From the NCBI GenBank assembly GCA_030635565.1, contig DAOVYP010000186.1:1-5332 (forward strand): a DNA stretch of 5,332 bases, given 5' to 3'. The notes under the pieces were generated by a model. It saw nothing but the letters and a program-made list of their open reading frames with translations, ran no database searches and was not told the origin of the DNA. Position 1 is the stretch's first letter. Each line of letters begins with the position of its first letter. Below, in pieces: positions 1-5,332 of this stretch. Position numbers and translations under genes: made by a program. This stretch comes from Spirochaeta sp. (GTDB lineage Bacteria; Spirochaetota; Spirochaetia; DSM-2461).

Positions 1-474
1 AAGACCTTCGATTACAGTACCTGGCCGATGATCGATTATACGAAAAGAATTCACGAGACCTTCGGTCGATATCCGAAGCATGTGGTTGGAGGAGACTCCA
101 ACGGCCCGGATCATTATTATCGGGGATATGATTATGTGGCGGCCTCAAAAGCTCTGCTGGAATTCTTCACCCGCTATCTTGCCGTCCATCTGGCCGAAGA
201 GGGCTGCAGGGTAAATACCGTTCGATTCGGCACAGTACGAACCCCGTCCTTCGGTGCCATATTCGGCGACGAGTATTTTCAATGGCTCAAGGAAGTCAAA
301 GGATTGGATGAGTCCGGTATACTAACCCCCGAGGATTGTAGTAAAGTTGTATTGGCCCTTTGCAGCGGGTTAATGAACGCCCTGAACGGGCAAATCATAG
401 AGGCGGATTTGGGACTGCCATTTCGGGATAACTCCATGATGGATTACATCAGGACAAAGAAATCTCAGGACTGA
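1..474 (+). CDS. SDR-family reductase, FabI/FabL-like (5' end missing)
   Basis: C-terminal 157 residues of a short-chain dehydrogenase/reductase. The frame is open from base 1, so the ATG at 28 is internal and the Rossmann glycine motif lies off the left edge. Tyr43 (127-129) and Lys50 are seven residues apart, the Tyr-x6-Lys spacing of the enoyl-ACP reductases FabI and FabL rather than the Tyr-x3-Lys of most SDRs. Ser33 falls ten residues before the Tyr, as in FabL. The following ASKALLEFFTRYLAVHLA helix, RVNTVRFGTVRTPSF and the NGQIIEADLG C-terminal strand match the family order. Likely role: NAD(P)H-dependent reduction of an enoyl (or keto) acyl chain on the adjacent ACP, in the cytoplasm. 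It is first in a same-strand run, 41 bp before the ACP gene. The family call is firm. Enoyl reductase rather than ketoreductase is an inference from the spacing alone. Confidence 0.8.
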   Translation, partial: KTFDYSTWPMIDYTKRIHETFGRYPKHVVGGDSNGPDHYYRGYDYVAASKALLEFFTRYLAVHLAEEGCRVNTVRFGTVRTPSFGAIFGDEYFQWLKEVKGLDESGILTPEDCSKVVLALCSGLMNALNGQIIEADLGLPFRDNSMMDYIRTKKSQD

Positions 475-515
475 GAGATAAAGTCGTTCCAAACCACAGA
501 TTACAGGAGTACAGC

Positions 516-761
516 ATGACCAAAGATGAAATCATCGAAGTTATCAAAGTCGTTATCGAGGATAACCTCGACGACGTCAGTGCAGGGGATATCGATCCCC
601 GGAAGTCAATGAAAGATTACGGGGCCAACAGTCTCGACATGATCGAAGTGGTGTCGTGTTCCATGCGGGAACTCAACATCAAAGTCCCCCGGGCCGAATT
701 GGCTGAGCTTCAGAATATTGAAGCCCTGGCCGACAAATTTCTGGAGTACACAGACGCCTGA
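516..761 (+). CDS. Acyl carrier protein
   Basis: An 81-residue discrete carrier protein, the usual length for ACPs. It would carry the growing acyl chain as a thioester on a 4'-phosphopantetheine arm. The attachment serine is Ser39 in the motif GANSLDMIEVV; the canonical motif is D-S-L, and here Asn replaces the Asp before Ser. The sequence is acidic and helical, with a C-terminal helix ending in ALADKFLEY as in typical ACPs. The ATG is supported by AGGAG at 505-509, six bases upstream. It lies between the FabI-like reductase and the oxoamine synthase, and a phosphopantetheinyl transferase gene is 3 kb away, so a dedicated pathway ACP is more likely than the housekeeping AcpP. Its acyl substrate cannot be read from the sequence. 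Confidence 0.93.
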   Translation: MTKDEIIEVIKVVIEDNLDDVSAGDIDPRKSMKDYGANSLDMIEVVSCSMRELNIKVPRAELAELQNIEALADKFLEYTDA

Positions 762-764
762 GCA

Positions 765-770
765 TAGGAG
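765..770 (+). promoter_or_regulatory. Ribosome-binding site for the GTG-start oxoamine synthase
   Basis: TAGGAG lies five bases before GTG 776, just after the ACP stop (759-761). It supports the GTG start: the in-frame protein would otherwise lose N-terminal residues before its first internal Met. Confidence 0.7.
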
Positions 771-775
771 ATTGC

Positions 776-2032
776 GTGCCCGATAACATCCTTAATTTCA
801 GCCTGGCCGATTTTTTCTTCAACGACAATCCCGACGTGCTGGGTGCACCATCGGATTTCGAGGAGTGGATGGCCCATCCGGCCGTCCGGAAAGGATTCAG
901 CTTTTTCGAACAGGTACTTCTCGAGGCCCCTCGGGTGTCGACGAGGATACTCAGCAACCTGGATGGTCGAGAACATCGGATAATCAACCTCACTTCGTAT
1001 AATTACCTCGGCCTTTCCACCCACCCCGAGGTGATAGCCGCGTCAAAAGCGGCCCTGGACAAATATGGTTTGGGCTCATCCGGCGCGCCGTTACTTTCCG
1101 GGACTCTTGATATTCATGTGGAATTCGCCAGGAGACTGGCGGAATTCAAGGGGAAGGAAGACTGTCTTCTCTACTCCAGCGGCCTGGGAGCCAATGTCGG
1201 CGCAATCCAGGGTATTATGCGAAAGGGTGATTATCTCATCATGGATGAGAAATGCCATAAAAGCCTTGTCGATGGAGGGACGTTATCCGGAGCAAAGATG
1301 CTTTTCTTTGCCCATAATGACTTGGACAACCTTCAGATGATGCTGGAGAAAGCCAAAGGCAAGCGCATTCTGGTGGTTGTGGAGGGTGTCTATTCGATGG
1401 ACGGAGATCTTCCCAAACTGCCGGAAATTCTCGATCTCTGCGAAGCCTACAACGCGGGTTCCTACATCGATGAAGCTCATTCCACACTCATCTTCGGTGA
1501 GAACGGACGTGGAGTGGCTGAGCATTTCGGCGTGGAAGATCGTATCGGCGTATCCTTCGGTACCTTAAGCAAGTCATTCGGAGGTGTCGGCGGTTTCGTC
1601 TGTGCCACCAAGTCTCTCATCCGATACCTGAAAGGATATTCCTCGGCCTGGAACTTCTCCTGCGCACCTTCACCCGCCGTAACCGGAGGCCTGATGAAGG
1701 CCCTGGAAGTGGCCACCCGTGATTCATCATTACGGGATACACTCTGGGCCAATGTTTCATATTTGAAAAAAGGACTCGAGGGACTGGGTCTGGACCTGGG
1801 CGGCAGCGAATCCCACGTAATCCCTATCATTATCGGCCCGTCCGGTGAAAAACTCATGGGCTATGCCGGAGCGATGCAGAAACGCGGTCTGTTCCTTCAA
1901 CCGGTGGATTTTCCGGCTGTTCCCGCCCATGCCCGGCGATTCCGCATCTCCGTATCCTCACAGCTCAGTCGGGAGGAAATGGACGAGACTCTCACCATTA
2001 TCGAGGACGTCATCGTCAAGGGTGCCGACTAA
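776..2032 (+). CDS. PLP-dependent alpha-oxoamine synthase (serine palmitoyltransferase/KBL/BioF-like)
   Basis: A 418-residue fold-type I PLP enzyme of the alpha-oxoamine synthase family, which condenses an amino acid with an acyl thioester and releases CO2. Key residues: His161 in KCHKSLVDG (stacks on the PLP ring), Asp232 and His235 in YIDEAHS, and the Schiff-base Lys266 in GTLSKSFGGVGG. Arg388 in RRFRIS sits where the family binds the substrate carboxylate. The NLTSYNYLGL segment (71-80) is close to the matching motif of eukaryotic LCB2 and ACP-linked family members. About 70 residues precede it, more than in BioF or KBL. Where many relatives have Arg in a GSR/SVR motif, this protein has Pro (GSSGAPLLSGT, 100-110). 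The start is GTG, 14 bases after the ACP stop. With ACP, reductase and dehydratase as neighbours, an acyl-ACP donor is plausible. The product is probably a 2-amino-3-keto lipid or metabolite; the amino acid (Ser, Gly, Ala or cysteate) is unknown. Confidence 0.88.
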   Translation: MPDNILNFSLADFFFNDNPDVLGAPSDFEEWMAHPAVRKGFSFFEQVLLEAPRVSTRILSNLDGREHRIINLTSYNYLGLSTHPEVIAASKAALDKYGLGSSGAPLLSGTLDIHVEFARRLAEFKGKEDCLLYSSGLGANVGAIQGIMRKGDYLIMDEKCHKSLVDGGTLSGAKMLFFAHNDLDNLQMMLEKAKGKRILVVVEGVYSMDGDLPKLPEILDLCEAYNAGSYIDEAHSTLIFGENGRGVAEHFGVEDRIGVSFGTLSKSFGGVGGFVCATKSLIRYLKGYSSAWNFSCAPSPAVTGGLMKALEVATRDSSLRDTLWANVSYLKKGLEGLGLDLGGSESHVIPIIIGPSGEKLMGYAGAMQKRGLFLQPVDFPAVPAHARRFRISVSSQLSREEMDETLTIIEDVIVKGAD

Positions 2033-2033
2033 C

Positions 2034-2558
2034 GTGGATGATGACGGTCTTCTGAAATCATTCCGAAGAAAGCCGTTGGCCAGACCGGATGATCTGCCGG
2101 TCCGTTTAAATTTCTCCAGGGATGACATTGAGAAGATTGTTCCTCATCGAGATCCGTCCCTGAACATCGCCCGAATAAGCGCACTGGACCCCGGGGAAGG
2201 CATTCTGGCCGGAATCAGGAGCTTATCACCCGATATACCTCTCTTTTCCGGCCATTTCCCGGGTTATCCGGTTTATCCCGGTTCTCTGCAAATCGAAATT
2301 ATAGGCCAGCTTGGGCTCTGCCTCCATCATTTCATCGGCAGGAACACCGATACCATCGAATCGGACGTTCAGCCGCCCGATGTCCGTGCCACCCGGGTTT
2401 GCGGCGCCTATTTCAGGGCGGAAGTCAGGCCGGGGGATGAGATGACTATCCTGGCGAAACTCGTCGAGTTTGATGTCTATTTCGGAAAGGTTCTGGGGCA
2501 AGTGGTGGTTCGGGACACCGTTGCCACCGTCGCTCTTCTTGAAGTGGCGTTTCCTTAG
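2034..2558 (+). CDS. FabZ-like hotdog-fold 3-hydroxyacyl-ACP dehydratase
   Basis: A 174-residue hotdog protein. IVPHRDPSL (35-43) matches the PHR motif of FabZ. SGHFPGYPVYPGSLQIE carries the catalytic pair His74 and Glu88, 14 residues apart as in FabZ. It should dehydrate 3-hydroxyacyl-ACP to the 2-enoyl form, feeding the FabI/FabL-like reductase. About 33 residues precede the PHR motif, a longer lead than in most FabZ proteins (about 150 aa). The open frame extends upstream inside the oxoamine synthase gene, but that part does not look like a hotdog protein. The likely start is GTG 2034, one base after the preceding TAA, with AAGGG at 2018-2022 as a spaced Shine-Dalgarno. GTG 2022 is a possible alternative that would overlap the upstream gene by 11 bases. 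The layout suggests translational coupling. A non-catalytic or thioesterase role is less likely because both active-site residues are kept. Confidence 0.85.
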   Translation: MDDDGLLKSFRRKPLARPDDLPVRLNFSRDDIEKIVPHRDPSLNIARISALDPGEGILAGIRSLSPDIPLFSGHFPGYPVYPGSLQIEIIGQLGLCLHHFIGRNTDTIESDVQPPDVRATRVCGAYFRAEVRPGDEMTILAKLVEFDVYFGKVLGQVVVRDTVATVALLEVAFP

Positions 2559-3823
2559 TCCCTGTATCGCTTGAATATGACCACCGCATTCATTCCACCG
2601 AAACCGAAGGCGTTGGATAACACATTGTTGACCGACGATCCGTCCATTTGTTTGGTAATGACATTCAGATTGATCTCCGGATCCATCTTTTCATGGTTGG
2701 TGGTGGCGTGGACGGTGTTCTCCTCGAAAGCCATGATGGCTGCGACAGCCTCTACGGCGCTGGCACCGCCGAGCAGATGGCCTGTCATGGACTTGGTGCT
2801 GTGAACCGGAACCCGGCTGCCGTAATCTCCCAGGGCAGTATTAATGGCAATACTTTCGATTTTATCCCCGATTGGTGTCGCCGTTCCGTGAGCGTTCACC
2901 AGGTCGATATCCTCCGGTTTCAGCCCTGACATCTCCAGTGCCTGCCATATGGCCCGTACGGCACCATCCGCCTCGGGATGAGGAGCAACCAGGTCGTAGG
3001 CGTCACTGGTAAACCCGAAACCGCCAATCTCACCGTATATATGGGCCCCACGTTTTCGGGCATGTTCCATTTCCTCCAGACAGAGGACAGCGGCGCCCTC
3101 TCCAAGGACGAACCCGTTTCGATCAACATCGAACGGACGACTTGCCTTCTCCGGTTCGTCGTTACGTTCAGCGAGGGCCGAAATATTTCCGAAGGCCGTA
3201 AGTCCAATCTCGTTTACTGCCGATTCCGCGCCTCCGGCGAACATCACATCGGCCATCCCGGATTTTATGAAGGAAAAGGCCTGGCCGAATGAATGATTGC
3301 TGGTAGAGCAGGCGGAACTGATCGAAAAGGAAGGACCCTTCAAACCGGCTTCTTTGGCGAAGTATGCCGTTCCGGTACTGGGTATACAACTGATAATGTA
3401 AGATGGCGGTGCATCGCTCATTTTGTTTTCATAAATGAGATTGGAAGTATCCTGATGGGCCTTGATTCCACCGGCTCCGGAACCGATGATGGCGCCGCAG
3501 CGCTCTCCGATGTCATCGATATCCAAACCTGAATCCCTGAGAGCCTGGACACCGGCGATATGGGACATAATGATGTAACGATCCATTCGTTTGATCATCT
3601 TGGGTTGTTGGAAATAATCCCTGATATTTTCGGGGAAATCCACTTCGCCGCCGATACGGATGTAGTAGTCGTGGAGTTTGATGTTTTGGATTTTTCTTAT
3701 ACCTGAACGGCCGATCTTAAGGTTGTCCCAATATTCACGTACCGTATTTCCCAGGGGATTGATGGTTCCCAAACCAGTTATGACAATACGTCGTTCGTCG
3801 GGATTCACAGGATTAAGGCTCAT
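2555..3823 (-). CDS. 3-oxoacyl-ACP synthase, FabF (KAS II)-like
   Basis: A complete 422-residue condensing enzyme, the usual FabF length. The Cys-His-His triad is intact: Cys172 in ISSACSTSNHS, His312 in VNAHGTATPIGD, and His349 with Lys344 in STKSMTGHLLGG. NAFGFGGMNAVVIF near the C-terminus is the expected glycine-rich loop. RIVITGLGTINPLGN begins the thiolase fold. It elongates an acyl chain by decarboxylative condensation with malonyl-ACP. An intact active-site Cys argues against a decarboxylase-only chain-length-factor type. The ATG has AAAAGGA six bases upstream. The gene runs against the rest of the cluster: its TAA shares three bases with the dehydratase TAG, and its start is 19 bp from that of the phosphopantetheinyl transferase. 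A cluster-specific role is inferred from its neighbours. Confidence 0.92.
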   Translation of the reverse strand: MSLNPVNPDERRIVITGLGTINPLGNTVREYWDNLKIGRSGIRKIQNIKLHDYYIRIGGEVDFPENIRDYFQQPKMIKRMDRYIIMSHIAGVQALRDSGLDIDDIGERCGAIIGSGAGGIKAHQDTSNLIYENKMSDAPPSYIISCIPSTGTAYFAKEAGLKGPSFSISSACSTSNHSFGQAFSFIKSGMADVMFAGGAESAVNEIGLTAFGNISALAERNDEPEKASRPFDVDRNGFVLGEGAAVLCLEEMEHARKRGAHIYGEIGGFGFTSDAYDLVAPHPEADGAVRAIWQALEMSGLKPEDIDLVNAHGTATPIGDKIESIAINTALGDYGSRVPVHSTKSMTGHLLGGASAVEAVAAIMAFEENTVHATTNHEKMDPEINLNVITKQMDGSSVNNVLSNAFGFGGMNAVVIFKRYRD

Positions 3824-3829
3824 CGACTA

Positions 3830-3836
3830 TCCTTTT
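3830..3836 (-). promoter_or_regulatory. Ribosome-binding site of the ketosynthase gene
   Basis: Read on the minus strand, AAAAGGA lies six bases before the ATG at 3823. It fills most of the 19-bp gap to the divergent gene and fixes the ketosynthase start. Confidence 0.7.
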
Positions 3837-3842
3837 CTCATA

Positions 3843-4469
3843 ATGGGGCTTGCTCAAGTAAATGCCACTAAAGGTATTTGGTCAAGATTATCGGACAAAG
3901 ATTCGTTCCTGCATGTCTGGAGCGGTATTATCGATGGAAGATCGAGCCTGAATATCATCGTTGATGTTCTCACTCATTACGATCTTCCAATAACAACCGG
4001 GGATATCCGTATCGGACGCTATGGCAAACCGGAATCCGGGAAAACGGGGAAAATCCGCTTCAATCTCACCACCGACGGAGATTCCTTCGTTCTCGCCGTC
4101 ACAGATCATGGGGATATCGGAGTCGATCTTCAAGGGCCTATCGATGTTGTGAAGAGGAAAGAAGCCCTGGATGCCGTATTCTCACCGGAAGAATTGGAGT
4201 CGTTGGCCCGGGATTCCGAACGGTTCCCCGAGTCGGTTTATTGGGCGGTAAAGGAAGCATTGGTGAAGCAGGAGGGTTCATCAATCTGGTTCGGGATTTG
4301 TCTGAGGGTTGTCGACAGGCTGAACCGGAATGATGAGGAGCACTGGATAGCGCTGGAAAACCGGTTTGTTTACGCTTCCCTCCGGATGGGGAAAGGGTTC
4401 GCACTGGCCGTTCCGGGCGGAAATGAACCACCCGAACCGGTATTTCTGTATGAGAGGGATAATGGCTGA
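3843..4469 (+). CDS. Sfp-type 4'-phosphopantetheinyl transferase, divergent
   Basis: A 208-residue protein whose motifs follow Sfp order: DGRSSLNIIVDVL (31-43, matching the Sfp CoA-binding Arg helix), GKP (61-63), FNLTTDG (73-79), GVDLQ (93-97) and WAVKEALVKQEG (134-145). It should transfer phosphopantetheine from CoA to Ser39 of the cluster ACP. Two family residues differ. The His of FNxSHS is Thr here, and the second acid of the GVDxE Mg site is Gln97; Asp95 and Glu138 are kept. Some Sfp-like enzymes lack the middle acid, so it may still be active. The start is chosen as ATG 3843 because it gives a normal length and avoids the divergent ketosynthase. There is no clear Shine-Dalgarno, and ATG 3780 is an in-frame alternative overlapping that gene. 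The stop is followed at once by a hairpin. Confidence 0.8.
   Translation: MGLAQVNATKGIWSRLSDKDSFLHVWSGIIDGRSSLNIIVDVLTHYDLPITTGDIRIGRYGKPESGKTGKIRFNLTTDGDSFVLAVTDHGDIGVDLQGPIDVVKRKEALDAVFSPEELESLARDSERFPESVYWAVKEALVKQEGSSIWFGICLRVVDRLNRNDEEHWIALENRFVYASLRMGKGFALAVPGGNEPPEPVFLYERDNG
3857..3885 (-). promoter_or_regulatory. Possible sigma-70 promoter for the ketosynthase gene
   Basis: On the minus strand, TTGACC (3885-3880) and TTTACT (3862-3857) are separated by 17 bases. They match the TTGACA and TATAAT consensus at 5/6 and 4/6 positions. Transcription would start near 3850, leaving a leader of about 27 bases that includes the Shine-Dalgarno. The site lies inside the first codons of the divergent phosphopantetheinyl transferase gene. 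This is a by-eye match only. Confidence 0.4.
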
Positions 4470-4471
4470 TA

Positions 4472-4497
4472 CCAGGGCATGGGGTGCCATGCCCTGG
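4472..4497. terminator. Perfect 11-bp hairpin after the phosphopantetheinyl transferase gene
   Basis: CCAGGGCATGG (4472-4482) pairs fully with CCATGCCCTGG (4487-4497) around the loop GGTG, starting three bases after the stop codon. Downstream on the plus strand is ATTTCAAATCTTC, only a weak T-run, so it is a poor rho-independent terminator. On the minus strand there is no T-run. It sits between convergent genes and may act as a transcript-end stabiliser or a weak terminator. Confidence 0.6.
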
Positions 4498-4527
4498 ATT
4501 TCAAATCTTCAGATCTGTCGGTATTTG

Positions 4528-5332
4528 TTATCCGACTATTGTTTCTTCTTCTTTCTTTGATTCAGAATCCTTAAATTTCCGACCCCAACCTGTCAGGATC
4601 GCTACAAGCATGACTGCAAATAACCCCATTCCGTGAAAGAAAAACGGCATTGCCTGAATGATATTGAAGTCGCTCGCCACAATACCTGTACTCAAAGCAA
4701 TACCAAGGGTGAGCATAACACCGGGATTGTAAGGAACAAACATTATCGTACCTGTTGCCAATGCATCCATAATGTTTGCATTTCTTTTTGGTGCGAGGTT
4801 GTGACGGTCACCGAGATCTTTTGCAAGGGGACCAATCGCAACGATTGACCGAGCCGATCCGGCGGTAATAATATTTCCGACTATCGTTAAGACGAAGATG
4901 GTAAGTTCCGCATTTCGTACTTTCTTAGTAAATGGTGATACCTTATCGAGGATGAGTTGGAAAAGCCCTGCTTTTTCAAATATTCCGACAAGACCCAGAA
5001 GAAGCATGGTAAACATGATAATAGGGAGCATGCCGTTTATTCCGGAATAGAGGACGCCTCCGAATTTCTTTGCGACAACATCTGCAAACAGAATATCAGT
5101 GGGTTTGAGTAGTCGAGTTGCTAATCCCAGCACGATTCCCAATGCGTTAGAAGTCATTAAAGCAGTCACCAGGTGTACACCTCTATACATCATGAAGATC
5201 AGTACCGCGGGGATAATAATCATTATGAGACCTTTCGCGGATCCGACTTTTGCCAGTGCACCGGCCGTAGAAGAATCGGTCTTCATGATAATACCAAAAA
5301 TTATAAACATGATTATTGAAAAACCGGCAGCC
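4528..5332 (-). CDS. NhaC-family Na+/H+ antiporter-like membrane protein (N-terminal part missing)
   Basis: C-terminal 267 residues of a polytopic membrane protein. The frame is open to the right edge, and the residues just before the Met coded at 5310-5308 (AAGFSII) continue the protein, so that Met is not the start. Six or so hydrophobic segments are visible, e.g. GLIMIIIPAVLIFMMY, MLPIIMFTMLLLGLVGIF, ELTIFVLTIVGNIITAGSA, and FFFHGMGLFAVMLVAILTG near the end. The pattern of an ITAG(S)ARSIV segment, then a loop with NLAPKRNANIMDALATGT and MFVPYNPGVMLTLGIA, resembles the C-terminal half of the NhaC superfamily, which exchanges Na+ for H+ (some members carry organic acids). The C-terminus is charged and probably cytoplasmic. 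It is convergent with the phosphopantetheinyl transferase gene, 58 bp away, and visibly more AT-rich than the other genes. The exact substrate is not certain. Confidence 0.7.
   Translation of the reverse strand, partial: AAGFSIIMFIIFGIIMKTDSSTAGALAKVGSAKGLIMIIIPAVLIFMMYRGVHLVTALMTSNALGIVLGLATRLLKPTDILFADVVAKKFGGVLYSGINGMLPIIMFTMLLLGLVGIFEKAGLFQLILDKVSPFTKKVRNAELTIFVLTIVGNIITAGSARSIVAIGPLAKDLGDRHNLAPKRNANIMDALATGTIMFVPYNPGVMLTLGIALSTGIVASDFNIIQAMPFFFHGMGLFAVMLVAILTGWGRKFKDSESKKEEETIVG

Noticed and set aside
28..30. ATG as the start of the SDR gene
   Set aside because: The frame is open to base 1, and a start here would leave no Rossmann cofactor-binding half.
1477..1857. A 126-codon open frame on the minus strand inside the oxoamine synthase gene
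   Set aside because: It is antisense to a well-supported catalytic protein, low in recognisable motifs, and rich in Ser/Pro/Arg as expected of a shadow frame.
1845..2033. Upstream extension of the dehydratase frame to ATG 1845
   Set aside because: The extra residues overlap the oxoamine synthase C-terminus, including its Arg388 region, and do not resemble a hotdog protein.
3678..3842. Upstream extension of the transferase frame to 3678
   Set aside because: It runs antisense through the conserved ketosynthase N-terminus and adds no Sfp-like sequence.
1..5332. CRISPR array, tRNA, rRNA, insertion sequence or attachment site
   Set aside because: No regularly spaced repeats, cloverleaf, transposase or terminal inverted repeats were seen; nearly all bases are accounted for by coding genes.

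Overview
The window looks like part of a bacterial chromosome. Gene packing is dense, ribosome-binding sites are strong and purine-rich (AGGAG, AAAAGGA), and GTG starts are used freely. Two intact genes and one cut gene of fatty-acid-synthase-II type surround an alpha-oxoamine synthase. A Gram-negative, possibly anaerobic, lineage such as a former deltaproteobacterium would fit the lipid-synthesis genes and the NhaC-type sodium transporter, but nothing here fixes the taxon.

Layout. Positions 1-474 (+) are the C-terminal part of an SDR reductase with the Tyr-x6-Lys signature of FabI/FabL enoyl-ACP reductases; its start lies off the left edge. It is followed on the same strand by a discrete acyl carrier protein (516-761), a PLP-dependent alpha-oxoamine synthase of the serine palmitoyltransferase/KBL/BioF fold (776-2032, GTG start), and a FabZ-like hotdog dehydratase (2034-2558, GTG start, one base after the preceding stop). 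A FabF-like ketosynthase lies on the opposite strand (3823-2555); its stop codon overlaps the dehydratase stop. Divergent from it, with only 19 bp between start codons, is an Sfp-type phosphopantetheinyl transferase (3843-4469, +). A perfect 11-bp hairpin (4472-4497) separates this block from the C-terminal part of an NhaC-family antiporter (5332-4528, -), which runs off the right edge and is visibly more AT-rich.

How the genes could work together (inference). The phosphopantetheinyl transferase would load the ACP. The ketosynthase, dehydratase and reductase would build or modify an acyl chain on it. The oxoamine synthase would then condense the acyl thioester with an amino acid, losing CO2, to give a 2-amino-3-ketone: a sphingoid-base-like, sulfonolipid-like or other amino-ketone lipid or metabolite. 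No ketoreductase for the beta-keto step and no N-acyltransferase is visible; the truncated SDR or genes further left may fill those roles. The antiporter is probably unrelated housekeeping sequence at the edge of the cluster.
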